The notes under the pieces were generated by a model. That model saw only the letters and a program-made list of their open reading frames with translations. It had not been told where the DNA came from and made no database searches. A stretch of DNA of 64,000 nt from NCBI GenBank assembly GCA_035707805.1, contig DASSTS010000051.1, positions 129,662 through 193,661 on the forward strand. The letters are read 5' to 3'. The position numbers were made by a program, and so were the translations under genes. Below are positions 1 to 10,239 of this stretch, piece by piece. How positions within the stretch are numbered: the stretch's first letter is position 1; each line of letters begins with the position of its first letter. The stretch comes from Castellaniella sp035707805. GTDB taxonomy: Bacteria > Pseudomonadota > Gammaproteobacteria > Burkholderiales > Burkholderiaceae_B.

Positions 1-231
1 GGCACCACGCGTCGCTTCCTCGAGGATCTGGGCCTGCGCGCGCTGGACGAGCTTCCCGCGCTCGAGTCCGAGGATCCCGAACAGGCCCTGGGCGGCCTGA
101 TGCTGTCGGGCGACCGGCCCGACGGGCACGGCGATCCGGCCGGACCGGCCGAGCCGGAATCTTCCGCGGAGGAGACCGCCGAGGCGGACCCGGCCCCGCA
201 GGCCGAGCCGCCGGATCCCGCCCGATCATGA
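1..231 (+). CDS. scpB: Segregation and condensation protein B, C-terminal end (partial)
   Basis: An open frame runs in from the left edge and stops at TGA 229-231, giving 76 residues. It begins with GTTRRFLEDLGLRALDEL, which matches the end of the second winged-helix domain of ScpB, where a TxxFL(E)xxGL segment is typical. After that comes a Pro/Glu/Ala-rich acidic tail of about 45 residues, common in betaproteobacterial ScpB. ScpB works with ScpA and SMC in chromosome condensation. It sits directly upstream of rluB, the usual order in Burkholderiales, which supports the call. Most of the gene lies outside the window, so the identification rests on a short conserved piece plus synteny. Confidence 0.75.
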   Translation, partial: GTTRRFLEDLGLRALDELPALESEDPEQALGGLMLSGDRPDGHGDPAGPAEPESSAEETAEADPAPQAEPPDPARS

Positions 232-262
232 ACAGAATTTTGTGAAGGAGTCACTGAACCCC

Positions 263-1918
263 ATGACATCAGAAACCGAAACGACATTGCCGGCCTCGCC
301 CGAGGCTCAGACACAACGCGCCGCAGCCGAACAGGAATCCCGCGGCGCGCCGGGCCGCTCCCGTGGGGGGCGCAAGCTGCGCACGCCGTTTCGCCGCCGC
401 CGGGGGGATGCCGCGGGGGGCGCCCAGCCCGCCGAGCAGGACGCCGCGCCGGACGTCGATGGAGGTTCCGCCGAAGAAGCCGACCGCGCGCTGTCCTATC
501 TGGATGCGGCGCATCCGACGCGGCAGCGCCTGGATCGCTACCTGAACAGCGACGTCCTGATGCCCAAGCTGCACAAGGTCCTGGCCGAGGCCGGCGTCGG
601 TTCGCGGCGCGACATGGAAGACCTCATCGTCGCCGGACGCGTCTCGGTCAATGGCGAGCCGGCCCACGTGGGCCAGCGCGTCGGGCCCGACGACAAGGTC
701 CGCGTCAACGGTCGGCTGGTGTCGCGCCCCAAGGCGGGCAAGCTGCCCCGCGTGATCCTCTACCACAAGCCGGCCGGGGAGATCGTCAGCCATGACGACC
801 CGGAAGGACGGGCGACGGTCTTTGCCCGGCTGCCCCGCATGCGCACCGGCAAATGGCTGTCGGTCGGCCGCCTGGACCTGAATACAGAAGGGCTGCTGAT
901 CCTCACCACCTCGGGCGAGCTGGCCAACCGCCTCTCGCACCCCCGCTACGGGGCCGAACGCGAATACGCCGTGCGCATCCTGGGCGAGCTGGACGACGCC
1001 AAGCAGGCCGAACTCATCAGCGGCATCCAGCTCGAGGACGGTCCGGCGCAGTTCAATTCGCTGGACTACATCGGCGGCGAAGGCAGCAACCGCTGGTACC
1101 GGGTGACCCTGTCCGAGGGCCGCAACCGCGAGGTCCGCCGCATGTTCCAGGCGGCGGGCGTCACCGTCAGCCGCCTGATCCGCACGCGCTTTGGCGAGGT
1201 CATGCTGCCCAGCAACCTGCGGCGCGGCCGCTGGGAAGAGCTCGACAATCCCCTGGTCGGCGCGCTGATGGTGCAGCTGGGCCTGATCCGGGCCGGCGAC
1301 GAGGATGCGGACGAACAATCCGAGCGCCAGCCCCTGTCCCACGCCAGCGCCTTGCCGCCCGGATTCGGGACGCCGGGCCAGAACGGCCAGAACGGCGCGC
1401 GCTTGAACCGCCGCGGCCGGGTCTCCGGCGGACGCCGCTCGGGCATCGATCCGTTCACGCCGGGCCTGCTGATCAGCGGCGGGCTGGCCAACGGGCATCC
1501 CGACGGGGATCGTCCGCACGCCGCCGCTCCCAAGCCCAATCGCAAGAACCGTCCCGCCAAGGCCGCCGGTTCCCGATCCGGGGGACCCAAAGAGGGGGGC
1601 AATACGGGCGGGGGCAAGGTGGATGGCGCCGCAAGATCCGGCAAGCCCGGCCGCACGCCCAGGGCAGCCAAGGCGGCCAGGCCGGTTGCGGACGGTCAGC
1701 AGCCGCGCGGGTCCCGGGAGCCGGCGCGGCCGACCGGGGAATCCCGGCCCAAGTCCGGCAAGCCGGCCCGGCCCGCCGGCCAGAAGCCGAACCGTCGCGC
1801 GGCCAAGCCGCGAGGTCAGGGCCAAGGCGGAGGTCAGGGCGGCGGCGGGGGCGAGCGTCAGCCCAAGGGCGCGCACGCGCACGAATCTCAGCTGGCGCGC
1901 GTCGGACGCGCGCGCTGA
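263..1918 (+). CDS. rluB: 23S rRNA pseudouridine synthase RluB with long basic C-terminal tail
   Basis: RluB makes pseudouridine in helix 89 of 23S rRNA (position 2605 in E. coli). The 551-residue product has an acidic/basic N-terminal extension, an S4 RNA-binding domain near residues 100-155 (MPKLHKVLAEAGVGSRRDM), and the RsuA/RluB catalytic domain with the motif GRLDLNTEGLL near residue 203, whose Asp is the nucleophile. From about residue 350 the protein is a low-complexity tail rich in Gly, Arg, Lys and Pro, roughly doubling the length of E. coli RluB (291 aa). I chose ATG 263 because AAGGAG at 245-250 is 12 nt upstream; the in-frame GTG at 242 overlaps that site. Probably transcribed with scpB. 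Confidence 0.93.
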   Translation: MTSETETTLPASPEAQTQRAAAEQESRGAPGRSRGGRKLRTPFRRRRGDAAGGAQPAEQDAAPDVDGGSAEEADRALSYLDAAHPTRQRLDRYLNSDVLMPKLHKVLAEAGVGSRRDMEDLIVAGRVSVNGEPAHVGQRVGPDDKVRVNGRLVSRPKAGKLPRVILYHKPAGEIVSHDDPEGRATVFARLPRMRTGKWLSVGRLDLNTEGLLILTTSGELANRLSHPRYGAEREYAVRILGELDDAKQAELISGIQLEDGPAQFNSLDYIGGEGSNRWYRVTLSEGRNREVRRMFQAAGVTVSRLIRTRFGEVMLPSNLRRGRWEELDNPLVGALMVQLGLIRAGDEDADEQSERQPLSHASALPPGFGTPGQNGQNGARLNRRGRVSGGRRSGIDPFTPGLLISGGLANGHPDGDRPHAAAPKPNRKNRPAKAAGSRSGGPKEGGNTGGGKVDGAARSGKPGRTPRAAKAARPVADGQQPRGSREPARPTGESRPKSGKPARPAGQKPNRRAAKPRGQGQGGGQGGGGGERQPKGAHAHESQLARVGRAR

Positions 1919-1967
1919 ACCCCCACGGACACGACTAAGAAAAAACCCCGAATGGCTAGCCTAATGC

Positions 1968-1976
1968 TGTTATAAT
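1968..1976 (+). promoter_or_regulatory. Extended -10 promoter of the rimP-nusA-infB operon
   Basis: TGTTATAAT at 1968-1976 is a perfect extended -10 element (TGn followed by TATAAT). No good -35 hexamer is visible 17 bp upstream, which fits extended -10 promoters. Transcription would start near 1983, leaving a leader of about 208 nt before the rimP ATG at 2191. It lies in the gap after rluB. Confidence 0.7.
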
Positions 1977-1982
1977 CTAAGG

Positions 1983-2190
1983 CTTTACAGCACCTTTGTG
2001 CTGTGTCCACCGAAAGGCCTTTTGCCCTGTATTGATTGGGCAGCCCGGCGCGGGGGCGTGGCGTTGCCTTGGTTGGCGCGTACCGTCTGCGGTTGCGGCG
2101 CGGGCTTTCGGCGGTTCCTGAATACACCTTGCGGCGCGTTTCGCAAGGCCAACAGAGGGCTGCGGGACAGCCCCTTTTTTTTTGGAATTC
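1983..2190 (+). promoter_or_regulatory. Structured 5' leader of rimP with several hairpins
   Basis: The predicted leader holds a series of perfect inverted repeats: ACAGCAC/GTGCTGT at 1987-2004 with a 4-nt loop at the very 5' end; TGCCC/GGGCA at 2023-2042; CCTTGCG/CGCAAGG at 2127-2148 with an 8-nt loop; and a terminator hairpin at 2157-2173. The sequence CAGCCC at 2041-2046 repeats the 3' arm of the terminator and could pair with its 5' arm (GGGCTG, 2157-2162) as an antiterminator. No convincing leader peptide is seen. A rimP leader with a terminator is a known class in gammaproteobacteria; whether this one is homologous is inference. Confidence 0.55.
2157..2183 (+). terminator. Intrinsic terminator (attenuator candidate) 7 nt before rimP
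   Basis: GGGCTG (2157-2162), a five-base loop and CAGCCC (2168-2173) form a perfect 6-bp stem followed by one C and nine T residues (2175-2183). This is a textbook Rho-independent terminator, but it sits inside the leader of rimP and ends 7 bases before the rimP start codon. The weak ribosome site GGA (2184-2186) directly follows the T run. Placement implies conditional read-through into rimP-nusA-infB; NusA, made from this operon, acts on hairpin pausing and termination, so feedback is plausible. Confidence 0.7.
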
Positions 2191-2661
2191 ATGGCGGATA
2201 TTTTTGCAGTCACCCAGCAGGCCCTGCTGGGTTTCGACGTGGAGCTGGTCGATGTGGAGCGCGCGCCCCTGGGGCTTTTGCGCGTCGTGATCGATCGTCC
2301 GGACGGGGTCCGCATCGAAGACTGTGAACAGGTCTCGCGCCAGCTCTCGCACGCGTTCGAGGTCGACAACATCGACTACAAGCGCCTGGAGGTCAGCTCC
2401 CCCGGCGTGGACCGGCCGTTGCGCCGGCTGGCGGACTACCTGCGGTTCGCCGATCAGCGGATCGAGCTGCGCCTGCACGAGGCCGTCGAATCCCGCAAGG
2501 TCTTCACCGGCATCTTGCGCGTCGCGGGGGCGGAAACGCCCGTGCTCAGCCTGGAATACGAAGACCAGGCCGGGCAGTTGCGGACGCTGCCGTTTTCTTT
2601 TGACGATGTGGACCGGGCCCGCCTGGATCCTGTTCTCGATTTCAAGGGTAAGAAGCGATGA
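2191..2661 (+). CDS. rimP: Ribosome maturation factor RimP
   Basis: RimP is needed for late maturation of the 30S subunit. The 156-residue product carries the family hallmarks DVERAPLGLLRVVID and VSSPGVDRPL, with the N-terminal alpha/beta domain followed by the small SH3-like C-terminal domain (LEYEDQAGQLRTLPFSFDDV). Length matches the family (about 150). I chose ATG 2191; a TTG nine bases upstream is in frame but falls inside the T run of the terminator. The stop overlaps the nusA start (ATGA, 2658-2661), so the two are translationally coupled. Confidence 0.95.
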   Translation: MADIFAVTQQALLGFDVELVDVERAPLGLLRVVIDRPDGVRIEDCEQVSRQLSHAFEVDNIDYKRLEVSSPGVDRPLRRLADYLRFADQRIELRLHEAVESRKVFTGILRVAGAETPVLSLEYEDQAGQLRTLPFSFDDVDRARLDPVLDFKGKKR

Positions 2662-4142
2662 GTCGCGAAATTCTTCTACTGGTCGACGCCCTGGCGCGTG
2701 AAAAAAACGTCGAACGCGATGTGGTGTTCGGCGCGCTCGAAAGCGCACTGGCCTCGGCCATGAAAAAGCGCTTCAAGGAAGACGTGGACATTCGCGTGGC
2801 CATCGACCGCCAGACCGGCGAGCACGAGGGCTTCCGCCGCTGGCTGGTGGTGCCCGACGAGGCCGGCCTGCAGGAACCCGATGCGCAAGAGCTCTACACC
2901 GACGCCCAGGACATCGTGCCCGGCATCGAGATCGGTGAATACATCGAAGAGCCCCTCGAGCCCATCGAATTCGGCCGGATCGGGGCGCAGGCGGCCAAGC
3001 AGGCCATCCTGCAAAAGATCCGCGACGCCGAGCGCGAGCAGGTGCTCAACGATTTCCTCGACCGCGGGGAAACCATCGTGTCCGGCACCGTCAAGCGCCT
3101 GGACAAGGGCGACGCGATCATCGAGATCGGCAAGGTCGAGGCCCGGCTGCCGCGCTCCGAGATGATCCCCAAGGAAAACATCCGCGCCGGCGACCGCGTG
3201 CGGGCCTGGGTCCTCAAGGTCGATCACGCCGCGCGCGGCCAGCAGGTGATCCTGTCGCGCACCTCGCCCGATTTCATCCGCGAGCTGTTCGAAAACGAGG
3301 TCCCCGAGATCGAGCAGGGCCTGCTCGAGATCAAGGCGGCCGCCCGCGATCCGGGCGTGCGTGCCAAGATCGCCGTGGTGGCGTACGATAAGCGGATCGA
3401 TCCGATCGGCACCTGCGTCGGCATGCGCGGTTCGCGCGTTACGGCCGTACGCAACGAGCTTGGCGGCGAGCAGGTCGACATCGTGCTGTGGGCCGACGAT
3501 CCGGCGGAATTCGTCATCGGCGCCCTGGCGCCCGCCCACGTCGAATCCATCCTGGTGGACGAAGACAAGCACGCCATGGACGTCGTGGTGGACGAGGAAA
3601 ACCTGCCCAAGGCCATCGGCGCCCGCGGCCAGAACGTGCGCCTGGCTTCGGAGCTCACCGGCTGGCAGATCAACATCATGACGCCCGAGGAAAGCCAGAA
3701 CCGCCAGGACACCGAGCGCGCCGCCCTGCGCCATGCCTTCATCACCAAACTGGACGTCGACGAGGAAGTCGCCGACATCCTGATCGATGAAGGCTTCACG
3801 GGGCTGGAGGAAGTCGCCTATGTGCCGCTGCAGGAACTGCTGGACATCGAGGCCTTCGACGAGGAAACCGTCAACGAGTTGCGCACCCGGGCCCGCAATG
3901 CCCTGCTGACCGAGGCCATCGCCCAGGAAGAGCGCGTGCAGACCGCCCGCGACCTGCTGGAGATCCAGGGCATGGACGCCTCGCTGGTGGCCAAGCTGGC
4001 CGAGAACAACATCACCACCCTGGATGATCTGGCCGAGCTGGCCGCCGACGAACTGGCCGAACTCACCGGCCTGTCCGAGGAAACCGCCAGCGACATGATC
4101 ATGCAGGCGCGGGCCCACTGGTTCGAGGACGACGAGGCCTGA
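2658..4142 (+). CDS. nusA: Transcription termination/antitermination factor NusA
   Basis: NusA binds RNA polymerase and nascent RNA, and modulates pausing, intrinsic termination and antitermination. The 494-residue protein shows the N-terminal polymerase-binding domain (MSREILLLVDALAREKNV), an S1 domain near residues 135-200 (VSGTVKRLDKGDAIIEIG), two KH domains (GMRGSRVTAVRNELGGE; AIGARGQNVRLASELTG), and two C-terminal acidic repeats of the proteobacterial form. Length equals that of E. coli NusA (495). It overlaps the rimP stop by four bases and is followed by infB after 56 bases. Confidence 0.97.
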   Translation: MSREILLLVDALAREKNVERDVVFGALESALASAMKKRFKEDVDIRVAIDRQTGEHEGFRRWLVVPDEAGLQEPDAQELYTDAQDIVPGIEIGEYIEEPLEPIEFGRIGAQAAKQAILQKIRDAEREQVLNDFLDRGETIVSGTVKRLDKGDAIIEIGKVEARLPRSEMIPKENIRAGDRVRAWVLKVDHAARGQQVILSRTSPDFIRELFENEVPEIEQGLLEIKAAARDPGVRAKIAVVAYDKRIDPIGTCVGMRGSRVTAVRNELGGEQVDIVLWADDPAEFVIGALAPAHVESILVDEDKHAMDVVVDEENLPKAIGARGQNVRLASELTGWQINIMTPEESQNRQDTERAALRHAFITKLDVDEEVADILIDEGFTGLEEVAYVPLQELLDIEAFDEETVNELRTRARNALLTEAIAQEERVQTARDLLEIQGMDASLVAKLAENNITTLDDLAELAADELAELTGLSEETASDMIMQARAHWFEDDEA

Positions 4143-4198
4143 GGCCCGCCGCATCGTCCCCGTACCGAGCCCCTTAACGTAGTCAAAGAGAGAGTCGA

Positions 4199-7093
4199 AT
4201 GCCGAGTAACACCGTCGCCCAATTCGCCGAAGAACTGAACATGCCCGCCAACGTCCTGCTGGATCATTTCCGCTCGGCCGGTGTCCAGCTCGATTCGGTG
4301 AATGCTGACGTGACCGAGGCGGACAAAAGCGCCTTGCTGGAATCCCTGCGGCGTTCGCATGGCTCGGATTCCGGCAAGAAAGTCGTGCTGACGCGCCGCA
4401 AGACCTCTGAGATCCATCAAGCGGACGGCTCGGGGCGTTCGCGCACCATCCAGGTCGAGGTCCGCAAGAAGCGCGTGCTGGTCAAGCGGGACCGCCCGGA
4501 ACTGCTGGAGACGGCGCGCGCCGAGACGGTCCAGGCGGCAGCGGCTCAGCCCGCCGCGGAACCGGCCCCCGCGCCTGCCGCGGTGCCGGCGGCGTCCGCC
4601 CCGGTCCCCGAGGCAGCGCCCCAGCCGGCCGCGCCGGCGCCCGATCCCGTGCCCGAGGTCCCGGCCGAAACGCCGGCCGAACCGGCCCCGGCGCCCGCCG
4701 CCCCGGAAGAGCCGGCGCCGGAATCCGCGCCGGCCGAGGCCGCGGCGCCCGAAACAGACGTACCCTCCACTGAAACAAAGCCGACCATCGTGAGCGAAAC
4801 CCCCGTCGTCGAGCCGCAGGCAGCGCCTGCCAAGACGTCCGCAGTCCCCAGTTCCCCGGCGCAGCCCGATGCCGCGCCGGCTCGCCAGGCCGCGCGCCCG
4901 GAAGCCTCCTCCGCGCCGGTGGCCGCGCCGTCCGCGACGCCCGGCAAGGCCCGGCGCGCGCCGGCCGACGCCGACCGCGAGCAGGCCCGCAAGGCCGCCG
5001 AGGCCGAGGCCGCCGCGCTGCGCGAGATGATGCGCCAGCCCCGCAAGGTCCTGCGCGCCGCGGAACCCGAAGAGGCCGCGACCAAGACGCTGCACAAGCC
5101 GGCAGGCAAGACCGTCGCCAAGAAGGAAACCGAGGGCAAGAAGGTCATCAAGACCTCCGACGTGTCCTCCAGCTGGTCCAACGACGGCCGCAAAAAGCCT
5201 TCCAAGGCCGACACCCTGTCCGCAGGATCCGGCCAGGAGGCCTGGCGCGCCGGCGGCAAGGGCGGCCGGGGCGGCAAGGGCGGCCGCAAGCAGGGCCGCC
5301 GCCAGGCCGATCACCACCAGGAACCGCAGCAGGCCGAATTCATCGCCCGCGAGGTCCACGTGCCGGAAACCATTTCCGTGGCCGATCTGGCGCACAAGAT
5401 GTCCGTCAAGGCCGCCGAGGTCATCAAGCACCTGATGAAACTCGGCCAGATGGTCACCATCAACCAGATCCTGGACCAGGAAACCGCCATGATCGTGGTC
5501 GAAGAGCTCGGCCACACGGCGATCGCAGCCAAGCTCGACGACCCGGAAGCCTTCCTGGCCGACACCGAGGCCACCGAGGGCGAGGCCCTGCCGCGCGCGC
5601 CGGTGGTCACCGTCATGGGCCACGTCGATCACGGCAAGACCTCGCTGCTGGACTACATCCGCCGCACCAAGGTCGCGACGGGCGAGGCCGGCGGCATCAC
5701 CCAGCACATCGGCGCCTACAGCGTGAAGACCGACCGCGGCGTGGTGGCGTTCCTGGACACCCCGGGCCACGAGGCCTTCACGGCCATGCGGGCCCGCGGC
5801 GCGCAAGCCACCGACATCGTGATCCTGGTCGTGGCCGCCGACGACGGCGTCATGCCCCAGACGCGTGAGGCCATCCACCACGCCAAGGCCGCCAACGTGC
5901 CGCTGGTCGTGGCCATCAACAAGATCGACAAGCCCGAGGCCAACCCCGAGCGCGTCAAGCAGGAACTCGTGGCCGAAGAGGTCGTGCCCGAGGAATACGG
6001 CGGCGACGTGCCCTTCATCCCCGTGTCCGCCAAGACCGGGCAGGGTATCGACGAGCTGCTGGAAAACGTCCTGCTGCAGGCCGAGATCCTCGAACTCAAG
6101 GCGCCCGTGGACGCCCCCGCCAAGGGGATCGTCATCGAGGCCCGCCTGGACAAGGGCCGCGGCCCCGTGGCCACCATCCTGGTGCAAAGCGGCACCCTGC
6201 ATCGCGGCGACGCGGTGCTGGCCGGCGTGGCCTTCGGCAAGGTCCGAGCCATGCTGAACGACACCGGCAAGCCCACCGCCGAGGCGGGTCCGTCCACTCC
6301 GGTGGAGATCCAGGGCCTGGCCGAGGTCCCCGCCGCGGGCGACGAGGTGCTGGTGCTGGCCGACGAGCGCAAGGCGCGCGAGATCGCGCTGTTCCGCCAG
6401 GGCAAGTTCCGCGACGTGAAGCTCGCCCGACAGCAGGCGGCCAAGCTCGAATCCATGTTCGACAACCTGGGCGAGGGCGTGCGCACGCTGCCCCTCATCG
6501 TCAAGACCGACGTGCAGGGCTCCCAGGAGGCCCTGGTGCAGTCCCTGCTCAAGCTCTCGACCGACGAGGTCCGGGTGCAGGTCGTGCATGCGGCCGTGGG
6601 CGGCATCTCCGAAAGTGACGTCAATCTGGCGATCGCGTCGGGGGCCGTCATCATCGGCTTCAACGTGCGCGCCGACCAGTCGGCCAAGAAGCTCGCCGAG
6701 TCCAATGAGATCGACCTGCGCTACTACAACATCATCTATGACGCCATCGACGATGTTAAAAATGCGCTGTCGGGCATGCTGGCGCCGGAAAAGCGCGAGG
6801 AAGTCATCGGCATGGTCGAGATCCGCGAGATCTTCACGGTGTCCAAGGTCGGCAACATCGCCGGCTGCATGGTGCTCGAAGGCGTGGTCAAGCGCGACTC
6901 GCAGGTGCGCCTGCTGCGCAACCACGTGGTGCACTGGACCGGCATGCTGGATTCCCTGCGCCGCTTCAAGGACGACGTCAAGGAAGTCAAGTCCGGCTTC
7001 GACTGCGGGATCACGCTCAAGGGCAACAACGACATCCAGGTGGGCGACCAGCTCGAGGTCTTCGAAATCAAGGAAATCGCCCGCACGCTGTAA
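4199..7093 (+). CDS. infB: Translation initiation factor IF-2
   Basis: IF-2 is the GTPase that places fMet-tRNA on the 30S subunit and promotes subunit joining. The 964-residue product begins with an IF2N domain (SNTVAQFAEELNMPANVLL), then a long Ala/Pro/Glu-rich linker (about residues 105-250) and a charged Gly/Lys segment, a second IF2N domain near 385-440, and the G domain with GHVDHGKTS (about 473), DTPGHEAF (about 519) and NKID (about 573). Domains II-IV complete the C-terminus. The ribosome site is a purine-rich AAAGAGAGAG just before ATG 4199. The longer N-terminus is normal for Burkholderiales. Confidence 0.97.
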   Translation: MPSNTVAQFAEELNMPANVLLDHFRSAGVQLDSVNADVTEADKSALLESLRRSHGSDSGKKVVLTRRKTSEIHQADGSGRSRTIQVEVRKKRVLVKRDRPELLETARAETVQAAAAQPAAEPAPAPAAVPAASAPVPEAAPQPAAPAPDPVPEVPAETPAEPAPAPAAPEEPAPESAPAEAAAPETDVPSTETKPTIVSETPVVEPQAAPAKTSAVPSSPAQPDAAPARQAARPEASSAPVAAPSATPGKARRAPADADREQARKAAEAEAAALREMMRQPRKVLRAAEPEEAATKTLHKPAGKTVAKKETEGKKVIKTSDVSSSWSNDGRKKPSKADTLSAGSGQEAWRAGGKGGRGGKGGRKQGRRQADHHQEPQQAEFIAREVHVPETISVADLAHKMSVKAAEVIKHLMKLGQMVTINQILDQETAMIVVEELGHTAIAAKLDDPEAFLADTEATEGEALPRAPVVTVMGHVDHGKTSLLDYIRRTKVATGEAGGITQHIGAYSVKTDRGVVAFLDTPGHEAFTAMRARGAQATDIVILVVAADDGVMPQTREAIHHAKAANVPLVVAINKIDKPEANPERVKQELVAEEVVPEEYGGDVPFIPVSAKTGQGIDELLENVLLQAEILELKAPVDAPAKGIVIEARLDKGRGPVATILVQSGTLHRGDAVLAGVAFGKVRAMLNDTGKPTAEAGPSTPVEIQGLAEVPAAGDEVLVLADERKAREIALFRQGKFRDVKLARQQAAKLESMFDNLGEGVRTLPLIVKTDVQGSQEALVQSLLKLSTDEVRVQVVHAAVGGISESDVNLAIASGAVIIGFNVRADQSAKKLAESNEIDLRYYNIIYDAIDDVKNALSGMLAPEKREEVIGMVEIREIFTVSKVGNIAGCMVLEGVVKRDSQVRLLRNHVVHWTGMLDSLRRFKDDVKEVKSGFDCGITLKGNNDIQVGDQLEVFEIKEIARTL

Positions 7094-7109
7094 GGGCGCG
7101 GCTGTGAAT

Positions 7110-7520
7110 ATGGGTCGTCATAAATCCAAACCGAATCCAGGCCGCAACACCCGACTGGCCGACCAGATCCAGAAGGATCTGGCGGCCCTGGTGCAGCGCG
7201 AACTGGACGTCTCGCAGGCCGGCCTGATCACGCTGACCGGGGTCGACCTGTCGGCGGATTACGCCCATGCCAAGGTCTATTTCACCGTGCTGGGCGCCGA
7301 GCCCGACACCGCGGCCCAGGCCCTGAACGACAAGGCTGGCTGGCTGCACTCGCAGCTCTTCAAGATGCTGCACATCCATACGGTTCCCACCCTGCGCTTC
7401 GTGCACGACGTGCAGCTCGCACGCGGGATCGAACTGACCCAATTGATCGACCGGGCCAATCGTCCCCAGGCGGGCGCATCGGAAATTCCCGAGCTCGAAG
7501 ACCCGGACGGCCAGCCCTGA
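7110..7520 (+). CDS. rbfA: Ribosome-binding factor A
   Basis: RbfA binds the 30S subunit during 16S rRNA 5'-end maturation and cold adaptation. The 136-residue protein has the type II KH-like fold and the family motif DLSADYAHAKVYFTVLG, with TVPTLRFVHD near the C-terminus. ATG 7110 was chosen over the in-frame GTG at 7104 because homologues start MxRHKSK. It lies 16 bases after infB and 35 bases before truB, in the standard operon order. Confidence 0.95.
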   Translation: MGRHKSKPNPGRNTRLADQIQKDLAALVQRELDVSQAGLITLTGVDLSADYAHAKVYFTVLGAEPDTAAQALNDKAGWLHSQLFKMLHIHTVPTLRFVHDVQLARGIELTQLIDRANRPQAGASEIPELEDPDGQP

Positions 7521-7555
7521 TTGGGCGGTCGTCACTCATCTGGACGGATTGAACG

Positions 7556-8307
7556 ATGGCTTCCCGACGCGGGCAGATGCTCGACGGTGTCCTGTTGCTG
7601 GACAAACCGGAGGGCCTCTCCAGCAATCACGCGCTGCAACGCGCCAAGCGCACGGTCGATGCCCGCAAGGCGGGCCATACCGGCACCCTGGATCCTTTCG
7701 CCACGGGTCTGCTGATCTGCTGCTTCGGCCGTGCGACGAAGATCTCCGCCGCCATGCTCGAGGCCGACAAGGTCTACGAGGCCACGGTGGCCTTTGGCGA
7801 GGAAACCGACAGCGGCGACCTGACCGGGCACGTCGTGGCCCGGGCGGATGAACCGCCCGCCGTGGCGGCGGACCGCCTGGAGGCCGTCCTGGCCGGGTTC
7901 CGCGGCGAGATCGAGCAGATCCCGCCCATGGTGTCGGCGCTCAAGCGCGACGGCAAGCCGCTGTACGAATACGCCCGCCAGGGCATCGAGCTGGAACGCC
8001 CGCCCCGGCGGATCACCATCCATGCGCTGGACCTGCTGTCCTGCGACGGCGCGTCCGCGCGCCTGCGGGTGCATTGCAGCAAGGGCACCTACGTGCGCAC
8101 CCTGGCCCAGGACATCGGCCGGCGCCTGGGGTGCCTGGGCCATCTGTCGGCGCTGCGGCGCACGGCCGTGGGCCCCTTCTCCATCGAGCAGGCCGTCGGG
8201 CTGGAAGCCCTGCAGGCCATGGACGCGCCGCAGTCGGCGCTCATCCCTTTACATGCCTTGCCGGACGGACTGCGCCCGGCACGCGTCACCACCGAGGAAA
8301 ACATCCT

Positions 8308-8311
<4 letters not shown>
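7556..8311 (+). CDS. truB: tRNA pseudouridine-55 synthase TruB
   Basis: TruB makes pseudouridine 55 in the T-loop of tRNAs. The 251-residue product contains GVLLLDKPEGLSSN and the catalytic motif GHTGTLDPFATGLL, with the nucleophilic Asp at residue 46. The signature SKGTYVRTLAQDIG is near residue 180. At 251 residues it is shorter than E. coli TruB (314) and ends close to the catalytic core, leaving little room for a full PUA domain; short forms are common in this group. The stop overlaps the typA start (ATGA). Confidence 0.94.
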
Positions 8312-10128
<1,817 letters not shown>

Positions 10129-10170
10129 TCCGGCCGGCTCGGGGCCTGTGACGGTCCTGGCTTTGCATCG

Positions 10171-10213
10171 CACCCCGAAAGCCGGACGCTGGTCCGGTCT
10201 TCGGGGTGTTTTT
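10171..10213 (+). terminator. Intrinsic terminator after typA
   Basis: CACCCCGAA (10171-10179) pairs with TTCGGGGTG (10200-10208); CCGGAC/GTCCGG extends the stem inside a two-base mismatch, with a four-base loop. Five T residues follow (10209-10213). It ends the rimP-typA operon before the convergent transporter gene. Confidence 0.85.
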
Positions 10214-10239
10214 CATGGGGCGGGCCGCGGGCCGGCCGC

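Noticed and set aside
2175..2183. The run of nine T as a possible sequencing error
   Set aside because: It lies outside coding sequence and directly follows a perfect hairpin, so it reads as a genuine terminator; only resequencing could exclude an error in length.
3818..6934. A 1038-codon open frame on the minus strand opposite nusA and infB
   Set aside because: It is the antisense shadow of infB in GC-rich DNA, His/Gly/Leu-rich with no recognisable domain; the plus strand encodes complete NusA and IF-2.
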